64,000 nucleotides of DNA from Rhizoclosmatium globosum. Lineage: Eukaryota > Chytridiomycota > Chytridiomycetes > Chytridiales > Chytriomycetaceae. Numbering within the stretch: position 1 is the first letter of the stretch; each line of letters starts with the position of its first letter. The notes below the pieces were generated by a model, which saw only the letters and a list, made by a program, of their open reading frames with translations, did not search any database and had not been told where the DNA came from. Shown one piece after another: positions 50,119 through 62,100 of this stretch. A program made the translations under genes and the position numbers. Location of the stretch: assembly GCA_002104985.1 (NCBI GenBank), contig MCGO01000027.1, positions 124,001 through 188,000 of the forward strand, written 5' to 3'.

Positions 50119-53100
50119 CTATACGTCACTAACGTGTCCAGCAGCTCCAAGGGAGGCCAAGTGCAAGATAGGAAAGTGTGTAGATTTGTTGTCCACTCGC
50201 TGAGATACTGGATAGTCATCCTCAGTCTGCCTCGAAGTGGGATCAATCCCACCTTCGTCCAATCTCCCTTCCACCTCCTCCACCACAACATACTCTAAAC
50301 GACCTTTAACAATACGCTGTTTCTTTGCCGGAGGAGGTTTGTTGTTGTTGTCACCACTTCGTCCTCCGCCTTCCCGTCTGTCTCTACCACTCCCTCCTCC
50401 TCTCCTTCCTCCATTCCCTCCACCGCTACCTCCACCCGGCCCTCCACCTCCTGGATCACCGTTGCCATCATTGTTTTCCGCACCTCCCGTCCCACCACCT
50501 CGAATGTGGTGATGGACCCGCATCAATGCAATCGCCCACGTTAGATTCTCAATGAACAGGCCACTCTTGATATCACGTGGGAGTCGGAAAGTGAGACTAT
50601 CACTTGAACATAATTCACGGCCACTGCAGCGTGGATTTGAACATTTGAATGTCTTGGCCTTCCCAATACGCGAGATGCGGCCGCAGAAGCACATGATTGT
50701 CGATCCAATCTATTTCAAAAATAACAGTGTACAAGTTAAATAAAGTAACATATAGAAGAGTGTTTACCTCAGTTACAATTACCACAGCCTTGATCCTCCC
50801 AATTCTACCACTGAGTGGAAACTTTGAATCAAAGCCTTCACCCATAATAGACTTGATGTTTGCTGCAGTTGGTAGAGGACTGCCAGTAGTAAAGAATGCG
50901 CCACCATTCTGCGACTTTTTGAAGGCCATGACCGTGGTCTGTTTCCTAATGGAGGCATGGGCCGCATATGAAAGGACAGTCTTGACCCATTCTAAATTAA
51001 AAAGGAAAATAGTTATTTAGAAACAAGAAACAAGACAAATCAATAAACTTACTTGGAATCCCATCTTTTCCAGAAGTGGATTTCTTGTTGGTGGTTTTTG
51101 AGTTGAAGTCGGATGTGGCATAAGAATCAGCACTTGAATTCCATTCTGCAGCAGATCGACGAACTCGTTGAGCATACTTGTTCAGTTTATCTTGTGCATT
51201 CTTGAGCAGCCGTGAGAACATGTTGGGGTCATCTCCATCACCATTTCCATCAAGAACAACCTCAAACTTACAGCACATCTTTTTCAACTCCTTGTCAACT
51301 CTCCCTACTTCATCCACCAGATCCTCGTCATCTACAAGCACATCCATATCTTGCACATTGGGTGTTGGCTTTGGAACCATTCTCGCTGATGCACGCAGAT
51401 CCTTCAACCTGAACTCCAGCGCCTGTTCCGCTTCAAGCACAAGTTTTTCCAGACGCAAAGTTTCCACCAATACAGCTCCATCACCCGCAGCGTATTCAAC
51501 AAGATCCAATTCAGCAGCAGCAACAAGACTCCGTAACTCCACCACTGACTCCAGTTGATCAATGGCTCTGTCTCGAAACGATTGAAGAGTGCTGATGCGT
51601 TTCTGAAGACGACAAATCACTGCTTCAAAGCCTACTCCAATCTGAACAACATGGCCTGTACTTGCCATCTGAGTTTCCACTGTCCTTCCACCTGGATCAC
51701 TGCTCAACAATAAACGAGTTGTTCCAAACACTTTTCGAAAGGCAGACTGAACAGCTTCTGAAGGATTTGTGATCCAAACATCAGGACTTTGAAAAGAACC
51801 CATATGAGATTCGAATAAAGCAGTATCTTCAGCATGAACTCCACCCAATTTGTTAGAGTCATATCGAAATGATCCAAAGTTGTGTTGACGAGCATAAACA
51901 GTCATGACATCTTCCAGTTTGCGTCGGTGCTTGGCAGAACACTCATTTTGAATTCGATGTCGAAGATATTGAACCAAATGCGATGCATGTCGATACTCTT
52001 CTCTGGCTTCAGGGTTGCCAGGATTTGAAGCATATAACTTTCGAGTGTCAGCCATAGCTTTGAAGGAATCAGACAGTAACTCTTGGACTGCATTGAAGTT
52101 GACATCAGAAGGATGGCGATTAACTCCAGGAGTTGTTGTTGTTGGATAGCGTCGAGGAGAACCACCATGAGAGAAGTTTGCTGTTATTTGTTTCAAGTCA
52201 GCTTCGGTCATGTGGTGACTTCGCAGAGGGAGCATTGTTTTGAAGACACCAGTTTCTCTGTCATATGTAATACTGATGGCACCGGGACGGTAGGTCAGAA
52301 ATCTATTCTTGGAAGTTGGGAAGTTGATGGTTGAGTTCTGTATCAACTGCAGCTCAATAATATTCTTGACACTAGCTTTGATTTTGTAACCAAGTGGATG
52401 GACAACAAGCCTTTTGTTTTTGTCAGAGCCCTTTTCTAACGCCATACGCATCAAGTTCAAGTGACACAAATTGATGGACGGGAACACAGGTGGCCATGGA
52501 ATGTCTGCACTGGGGGCATCACAGGAATCAAGAAAGTAAGCCTCAATTTTTCGTGATGACAACTTCTCATTTTGCTGATCAAAGATAGCAGATTGCAACC
52601 CCCGCACTTCAGAACCAGAGAGCTTTGGGAAAATAGTGTGGCCATCAACAGAGAGATAACGACGATTTGAATGACTGAACTGCTGATGGAATGGTTTTCC
52701 TGGTTGTTTGTATTGAATTTAGAGAAAAGTTGTTGAGAAGAAAACTAAAGAAGCTTACTCAATTTCAGGCCAACTTTGGTCCAAGTCTTGTATCGAGCAA
52801 TAGAACTTTGGACTGCTTGCTGCACAACACCATTGTTATTGAGCTGTTGACCAATTTCATTTTCCAAATAGCCATCCCTCCCAAACAACAGGTATTCATT
52901 GTTACTCAACTTGATAACATCCTCAAACAAATTTTTGAGATCATCACGGCAAATGAGATTGATGTTGATGTAGGGAGTTGAGGGCACCAGCCGCATTTCT
53001 TTCTTTATCGACAAGCCCCACTGCACTGGCTGGATATATTGAAGAATCAAAGTCTTAAAGGAGGTGCGCAGTTGAGCAAGAGTGAGCTGGGAAGTATCCT

Positions 53101-56100
53101 CTGGGACTTCATCGTCTTCCTCCACTCCCTCCACAGTTTGGTTTTGAACACCTTGAGCACCTTGAGCACCTTGAGCACCTTGAACACCTTGAGCACCTTG
53201 AGCACCTTGAGCACCTTGAGCACCTTGAGCACCTTGAGCACGACCAACACCTCTGACTTGAACATCTTCATCTACTTCCTTGACCGGATTGATAACAAAA
53301 GACACAACAAGTGCATCCAAAAACTGCAAAAGGGCTTTGGCATAAAAGTCACCACCAACAACAGGTTTGACTCCAGTGATGATGGCTGAATGCAAATAAG
53401 GCCGATACGTATTCTGTGACTGTTTCTCACGCTCATTCCGCAATACTCTCTTGTTTTCGTCCTCAAGTGTCCACACATGTCCAGGCAAATGCATCATATA
53501 CTCGTAGATGGAGCGCTCGTGCAGGCTCAGAGAATTCAAAGTTACTTGATGGTCTGTTCCGACCAGAAATCCATTCACCATGTTGAAAGGACCCGTCTCT
53601 ATAATAACATTCATGGCGTCTGTGGTGGTACTTTCGACAGCAGATAACAGAACACTGGAATCATAGAACCGAGGAAACAAGTTTTGTGAAAGCCTTTGGG
53701 CAGCATCATCAAGAGTGACATCATTTTGAACAGGTCGGACCCGATAGACAACCTCCCCAACCAATTTCTTCTTTTCATCTGATTTGAAAGGAACATAATC
53801 CTCCTTGTCACTTCCTTGATTGCTGTTGTCATCATCATCGCCGTCTGCATCCTCCTTTTCCTGACTCAAGTCATGTTCCAGTTGGTTGTACAGACTCACT
53901 TTCAGCGCTGATAAATCCTTATTCAAGAATGTATCCAGATAATGTTCCCTATAAGGGATATTGAAGCCAGATTTGGGATCCAATAGTAGAGTAATGATGC
54001 TGAAACGTAACAGAGCAAGCTGGTCCTTGGAATGCTCGGTGGGATAATACCAGAACTCTCCATCTTCTGTAATAAATCCAACAGCACCATCACTCATGGC
54101 TGCAGTCCAGACTTCATGTGAATCGTTCTTATTGACAGCTCCAAGCAATATGGCCAAAACAATCATACGATCCCAGCAACTAGATTTGGACACTTTCAGA
54201 CCATCAAGCTCCTTTACAATATCAAACAGTATTCTCAATGGATTTGAATTTGAAGCTGCAAAGAGATCACGAATAATGGCAAGTAGTTGGCCAGGTTGTT
54301 GGTTGGTACTTAGACGATTGTACTCAATCTCAGGGCTCTGATTTCGTTTGAAAGAGGGAGAATCCAGAAACGCCAAGATCCTCCAGTGGACTGGTTGCTG
54401 ATTCAGTTCATTGGGAGGTAGATCCTCAAGTTGGATGTTCAATGCGGCAGCATGCAACTTGTTGAAGAGATTGATGGTGCCAGGAACAAGAACCCGAACA
54501 GTATCAAACGCCAAAGTAGCAAGATCTACGTAGGCTTTGAGCAATATTCTTTCTTGTTCATCCTGGACAGTTCCTGCACACAGTTTTTAACATCAAAAGT
54601 TGAATCAAAACAGAAGGAGTCAAACACACATACCATGGGCAACATATGTGTTCAAGAAGTATTGTTGGTGGTCTTTTCCGTTTAACGTCATCATCTTGCG
54701 CTCAAGAATCATATCAGCTTGAGCCGCAGTCATATCCCTAAAAGTTACTCAGTGTTAGCTGACAGTCAAGTGAAGCCAAAGGAAAACACATACGCAATAT
54801 CAATCTGTTCTTTTGGTGCGTCATCAGCAAGGGTGCGGCGATTCTCAAACGCCTGTTTCAGCAACACTTCTTGTTCTTCCTTGATCCTCTTGGAAGGCAT
54901 CCTGCTCAATCTGTCCTTTGTCAGTTGAAACGTTGCAGTCTTTATCACGCGTCGGGGTTGTTTCTAAGAAATTGAATTTGAGTAAACAAACACCTTTGAA
55001 TCATCTCACCTCAACTTTGGCTCTGTCACTATTCATGCCTCCATTTTCACTTTCAGCCTCACTACTCCTTGTCTCAACACTTTCATCCTTTCCATCATCA
55101 CTCTGAGTCTCAACACTCCCAGCAACATCATGTTTGAACAGAGGCAGAAACAAAGCCTCATATTGATTGTTGTTGGACCATTTGGAAGGAATGGCATCAA
55201 GTTGAGGAACTCGTTGAGACGGCATAACCCCAGACATGTGGGCCCCCTTGTATCCATGAGTGTGTTTGAAATTGAAGCTGGTCCCATCCAAGGCAACTAC
55301 AAGTGGACGAACATTCAGGACTTTTGAATTCAATGGCTGCTCGTTGGTTTGAAGAGTGAGATTTTGAAAGGTGTGCTGTGGAAATACAAAGTCCCACGCG
55401 TCATCAGCAGAACGTTCCTGAAATCTTTGACTCAGTTGAAAGTCGAGAGTTAATGTTGCACCAATATCAACTTTTTGTTTGATATTTGGAACAGATTCTT
55501 TTAGTTGCAACCATTGTTGAACAGCTGCTCTCATGTAGATATATCCCAGTTTTGACATTGACTGAGGAGACGTCATTGGTTGAACAACACGACCATGACC
55601 AAAATGGGTTGAAATGGCAGCATTCAAGACAACATCATCAGAATCCTTCAACTTTGGGTGGCACAACAACAGTTTCTTTACGGTGGAGTTGAAATTGTTG
55701 CGGTAGATTGCGGCTTTGCTTCCAGTTACTGACACAGATACAAGAGATTCAGGCGCCTCAAGAATTGCACCAGAAACAAAGTCTTGAATCCCCATAGCAA
55801 GAGAGTAGCCCCAAACACGTCTCCGAGTATCATTCCAAGCTGGAGAAATCAGTTCGTTCCAAAGCACAGGATCATGGTCACCACCACCTGGTCTTATGAA
55901 TGAACGAGAAATAAATTGAAGTTTCTGATGAGAATGTTTGCCAACTGGGAGAAGATGAGTTGTCTGGTTTCGGAAATCCCGAAGAACCACCTTGTCTCCA
56001 AACAGAATAGAATGGAGGCCCAACACTTTGACCTTGGCTGTCACAGGTTGGTTCCTGGTAGGGTTGAATGTGGTAGTTGCCAACACTTGGAACAGTGGTA

Positions 56101-59100
56101 GAATCTATGTGTTGAATTACTATTAGTATCTATATAACTGAGGGGATAAAGCTCACATAAGATATCTTGGAATCACTATTCTTGAAAAACACCACTCCAA
56201 GCTCCGTTGCTCCAGAGAAGCTCATGGGTTCCTTGCCAAAATCCGGTGCTTTTGAGTACGACTTGAATAAGATTGACCCTGAACACCATTCCCCACCAGT
56301 AAAGGTGGGCAAAGTCTGAACAAATTCATTCAACGTAGTCAATGCTGACTGAAACACATGGTGCATCCCATTCTTCTGGATCTTGAAGCTCCTACCAATG
56401 ACTTTCTTGTTCACCATGGACAGGCCAATCAACAATATTTTGCTCAAGTCCATCAACTCTGTATAGAGTTCTGAGGAGAGTCGAAAAGAGGCAGGACTGA
56501 TTGGAGCTTTATCAAAGAACAGCTGACAGGGTACAGGATGTCCTAGTTGAAACATTGAGTCTTGATTCTTACTCAAGAAATCAAACAACTCACCAAACAT
56601 ATCTTTCATCTCAACATCTTCATTTTGGTCCAAAACATCCACATCTCCAACATCAACATTTCCAACATCATCGACTTGAACATTGAGTCGGTGTTGGTTG
56701 TCCTGCGCGACTTGAACTCGGTGTTGATGTATTGGTGTGTTCAACAACCTTGCACTATTTGTCCAGTGGAATGTTTGGACAATAACACCAGTCACATTCT
56801 TGATGCCGCCCTTCTTGTTGTACTGTTGAATGGTACCAAACAACTCCATAGCTTCACTGTCACTCAATTTGGACCTAGTGGCTGCAGCAAAATCACTTCG
56901 GTGAGCCAAGTACGGACCATAACTTTGAGTACTGTCTTGAGTCTTCAATGTACGATAAACTCGAGTCATGTCCGTGTCGCTTGGGTCTCCATTCGTGAAT
57001 GCCTGCCAAGTAGCCAGTAGTTGGCGAAGAACAATAAAGTCATGTAGTTTGAGTTCCCGATCAGTCATGGCTGTTCTTGGAGGCTTCAAAGTTTTCCCAT
57101 CAGGACCTTGGATCCAAATCGGATAACTTCCCGGACGCATGGAGCGAGCAGCAGTGGCAGGGTGATTCATGGAATACACGTAACTTGATCCCATTTCAAA
57201 AGCCTGGTTGACAAGAAGAGGGTCCATAATCCCAAGCGACGTGACACAGCGAGAAGCATCAGATCCAGCAACCAGCTGTCGGTTCACAACAGTGATAGTA
57301 CTTGTATCTGTAACTGGAACATCAGCATCTGCAAGATTGGGAGCAAGAGTGGCAGGAGCGGCTGGAGCAACTGGAGTGACAGGGATGACTGGAAAAGTCT
57401 GAACAGCGGGAGGAGTTGGGACAGTTGGAACTCCAGTGGCAACAGGAGGAACAAAGGTTGAGTGCGCATCAATCATATGTCGAAGCAAGTCTTGTGGGTG
57501 TCCTTGGAGTTGACAGATGGGACACGGTTCCTTTTATATGGATTAGTATAAAAATGACTTTCACGAGATTCAAGACATACCAATGATCCAGGTCCTGGTG
57601 AATCTGGGATGAGCACAGCCAGATTTTTGTTAAAGAGATTTATATCCGAATAAGAACCTCGAGATGGAAAGTGAGGTCGAGATGAATCAGGTCGATGGAA
57701 ATGACGAGTAATGATATGTTGTTCAAAGGCTAACAACGTTGCAGCGTCACTTGACCCTTTGTGTTCTGTAAAACAAAGTGGACAGAATCCGTTCTGATTG
57801 ACCTCGTTAGAAAAGACAAAGAAGTAATAATATACATACCAAAAAGTTTTGATCAGTAAACACCTCAGCAAGTCGATTATCCAAATTTTGTATTTTGTCC
57901 AGCAGAACGTAATGCTCCTTCTTCCAGAGTCCTAACTGAGGTCGTTCAGACCATTTTTCAATGTTAGAGTCAGCTGACTCATCACGACTGCTGCCACCAA
58001 GTACAGAGTATTTTTTGGGAACAGGCTTAACTCCACCTTGGACTGGACCTCGGACTGGACCTCGGACTGGACTACCTTGGACTGGAACCTGGACTGGACC
58101 TTGGACTGGACCTCGGACTGGACTACCTTGGACTGGAACCTGGACTGGACTACCTTGGACTGGAACCTGGACTGGACTTCCAACTAAACCTCCATCACCA
58201 TCACCATCACCATCACCATCTCCTTCTTCTTCGACAGAAGAAGGTGTACCCGCTTTGACTAAAAGCGCCAATGAGATTTTGTACATGGCTTCATGGATAG
58301 CATCAACGTTGACAATCTTGATTCCAAAAACAGGTTCGGCACAAACACCAAGATCAAAAAGTAGCTTTGGACAAAATAGGTATCTATACACCAAAACAAA
58401 GTCAAAACACCAAGAGTTCAAAACAACAACAGGCTTACCTATTCAGTGACAAAACAAACACAACACTTGGAACAATAGTACGTCCGCGCAACACCAACTC
58501 TTGCCTCAACTGATTCAAGTCAGCTCCGAGAGAGAAAACAGAGGCGCCATGTCTTTCTTGTAGCACATCAAACGTCGCTTGATTCACACTATAACTCCAA
58601 TCTCCAGTAAAACAGCTGCAGTGATCCAGTCCATCAACCATACCCTGAGGACACTTGTACAACTGAGGGACAATACTAAACACTGTTTCGCCTTCCATAT
58701 TATTGTCGGCATTATGTTTGGACACAGACTTGACACGTTCCTGAATAGCAATCATGGCGGCACCAGCAGGATGAATAAACCCAAATTGAGTTTCAAAGGC
58801 AACAAGAGCTTGACGGAGAGGCATTGCAGTCATGGTATTCAGAAACCTTTCACACTCAAGAATCGACTGCGACGTACTCAAGAACTTGTCGTAAATTCGA
58901 GCAAAGGACCGGTAACGGGGTTTTAACTCATGAGGAATCAATGATGTAGTGGCATTGATAAAGATTGACCCTTGAGGAACCTTGACACGGGGAAGTGGTG
59001 TTGGCGTCTATTACAAAACAGTGCGTTGGAATCTAATTTGAGCACAAGAGTAGAAACTCACTCCTGGTACTGGATCAGAAGGAGGCCCTTTGTCAATCTC

Positions 59101-62100
59101 GTCTGGTACATCATCTTCCTCGTCCTCCTCAATCAGTCGCTTTCCCTTTCCTTTCCTTGGTTTGGCTGCTTTTGCCTTGATAGGTTTTGTGGCTGGTTTC
59201 GACTGTTTTGCTTTCTTTGCTCCTTTTGCCTTCCCCGCGGCAGATATGAATGGAGCAGTGCCATACCCGAGATCCAGATCCGCCAGACTTTGTTCCAGTT
59301 CAAACAGATCGACTGCATCAAAGCTGTCCAGATTCAAACTTGAGGTTCCATTCAATAAATCTTCCAGTCCACCAACAGAGTCCAGGTCCGAAGCCGAATC
59401 CAGGTCCGAAGCCGAGTCATCGAAACCAAGACCTTGAAACTGATTGAGTAGTTCATAATCGATATCACCATCCTTTTTGTTGACAATTAAAACGAACCTT
59501 TGAACACCCAAGAATATTACCTCTCCGTCAGCCACAGAATCAAAGTCAGACTGAACAGACTGTGAAGACACACTATCAGCCTCAGAGTCAGACACTGTGT
59601 GCGGATCAAACAAAGATGGTTCCGGTGCAGTCAAAGCATCAAACAAATTTGAATCAGATCTGACAAAAGAAAGAGTGGGAGATACAGCAGAGGAGGCAGT
59701 GAGAGCGGCAGAGGAGGCAGCAACGACAGGAGTCTTGGGTTCCAAGAAAGGAGAGAACGTGAATCCTCTTGTTTCTGATATCGGATCTTGCTCTTGTACT
59801 TCGAGATTTGTTGGTGTAGATCCAGTGGACTCTTCGATATTTGAAGTCGTCACGGAAGTATCGTCAACACCAAGGTCGGAAACCTAAAGTAAAACGTTTA
59901 GAATATAACATAGTAATTTTGAACAAGGAACATACACTTGTAGATGATTCGCGAGAGTAACGGAATAGACGGCGGCTTTGGTGAGAATACGGGCTGACAC
60001 CAGGGTTGGACGAACCATCTACAGAAGAACCACCCAAGGATGGAGTTTCATGGGATTCATCACGAAGCGGAATTGGAGGTGGTGGATCTGATTGAGCACT
60101 ACGAGTTGATTGTTCGACAGATGAAGTAGTGTACAGTGTTGATGGTTCGACAGTTGAAGTAGTGGACAATGAACTTGGCTCGGTTGTTGGCTTCGCATTA
60201 TTTTGGGATGGCGGACTGGACCCCGAGCTAGTCAAAAATTCCTTCGTATCACTGCGTTGAGTTCGAGAGGCACGATCTGCTCCTCCACGTACTTGAACCA
60301 CAAACTTGAGAGTTGAGTCGGTTGGAATGTTGTACGCTGTTTTTGAAGGTTAGAATGAAATACATTTTCAAATTTAATACTTACAAGACAAAAGGCTCGA
60401 GTCTTCCAACTTGACCATTCCAAACACAAGAGTACAAGACAGAGCATAGATCACGTTCCGTTCTTGGTATAGAAACTCTCGAAGGTCACGAATAGTCAAC
60501 ATAGAAGGCATTTCGACAAACAGATGGTGGCCATCCACCAGTTCGACAAAGAAGCGTGAGAGCAAAGCCTGTTCAGGTCCAACAGTAGTTGTAGACAGAT
60601 CCAACGATTCAATTTGAGCAATAGATGGTGGACACTTGTCAAGCTGTGACCATGACTTGAATAAAGCAGACATAATGGCCCTTTTCTGAGAAACACAGCT
60701 GACGCTGTCCAAGAAACCAAATACGGCCAATGCGAGCTCGGGAGACGGAATCCAATCTTGATACGACATGGAATCCAGTGAATAACCGGCCACTTGAGTG
60801 TTCAATACAGTCACTGGTTCAAGAAGCGGTGGTGGTTCTGGCAGTGGACTGTCTCCTTGAGGGACAGTAATCACTTGAGTCAAAGTGGGGTCAATAAGCT
60901 CAGCCACTTTTGATAAACCTGTTAAATAAGATATAGGTTAGGGAAAATGTTAAGGGATTGAGTCAAAGTACTTACCAAGCTGAGTGATTACATGAGGTGG
61001 AATGAAGTCAAGCAGAGTAATTGGGGGGAATGGTGGATGGCGTATAGTTGGTTTGGGGGATTTTGATAGAGTGGGTAAACTGGGTTGATACTTGAGATTG
61101 AGATGTGAATGGGTGTGCTTTCCACCCAGAAGAGAATCACTTGACAACACAACACCACCAGTGTGAGTAGTGGCAACAGGGATAGACCAAGATGGAGAAA
61201 CTTGAGGATTTATATCCGCGAACCAAATCCCAGTGTGGTGGCAAACAACATTCTTGGCTGTCGCCTTGGTGGGGTCAGACTTGGTCCGCGTCTGTGACAG
61301 ACGAAGAATTGGAGACACAGTATTTTGGTCAATAACTGGATTGGTCAAGACGGGATCAAGTTGGCTGAAAGTAGTTGGTAGAACGGATGACTTGGTATTC
61401 CTTGATTGACTCCATGATTGACTCTGTGGACGAGGTCCAAGCTGCACAAGAGTACTGGGATTCAGACCAAGATCTATGAGCTTGATTAAGCAACAACGAA
61501 TACCAATGAACGCAATAAAAAATTACCATGGAGTAATCCAGTTGAGGGCAATCGCTTCCAACACCGGCCAGGTCGATAGAGCTGGAGACCCACAACAGAG
61601 AGACCAACAGCCAAAGTTGCAGCCTGCTTTGCTTCCAGCACAGTAGAATCATTGGAGACAAGAACAATAATGATTGATCCATTTGGCACGATCACAGAGA
61701 GATGGAACTTGTGATTGACAGACAGCGATGTAGACGGCACTAGCAACCAAGAGCAGTAGGCATACTTGACGAGGTCCAACAGCCCGCCAATCATAAAGCA
61801 ACAGAAGACCAGTAGTGAGTAGAGCGGGGTAACAAGGTTCTCATAACGAGCAAGTAGCTCGGCAACCTTGATCTCGTGGACAAGTCGTTCGTAACCAGAG
61901 AGCAGCTCCACCAGTTGAGCGAGCTTCAGTTCCTTCTCCACAGACTTGAGAGACTTCTTGGCATACGACTTGTGTCGGCGATGTTCTTTCCTTGTCTGTT
62001 CGTACTCGGCAGACCCAAAGAGAGAATGATTTCTCAGCCATTTTGAGTGGAACTTGAACTGGCGACGCAAAGAACGTTGATGTTGAGCTTTCTCCCAAAC

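Noticed and set aside
53146..53242. Regularly spaced repeats resembling a CRISPR array
   Set aside because: The unit is nine bases with no spacers and reads as a GAQ repeat in a coding exon.
57961..58449. Plus-strand Thr/Gly/Trp-rich frame
   Set aside because: Antisense reading of the PVQ repeats of the giant gene.
58439..59007. Ubiquitin-protease domain in the giant protein
   Set aside because: The block around MTAMPLRQALVAFETQFGF looked suggestive next to a ubiquitin-like domain, but no catalytic Cys or His box of a USP could be identified.
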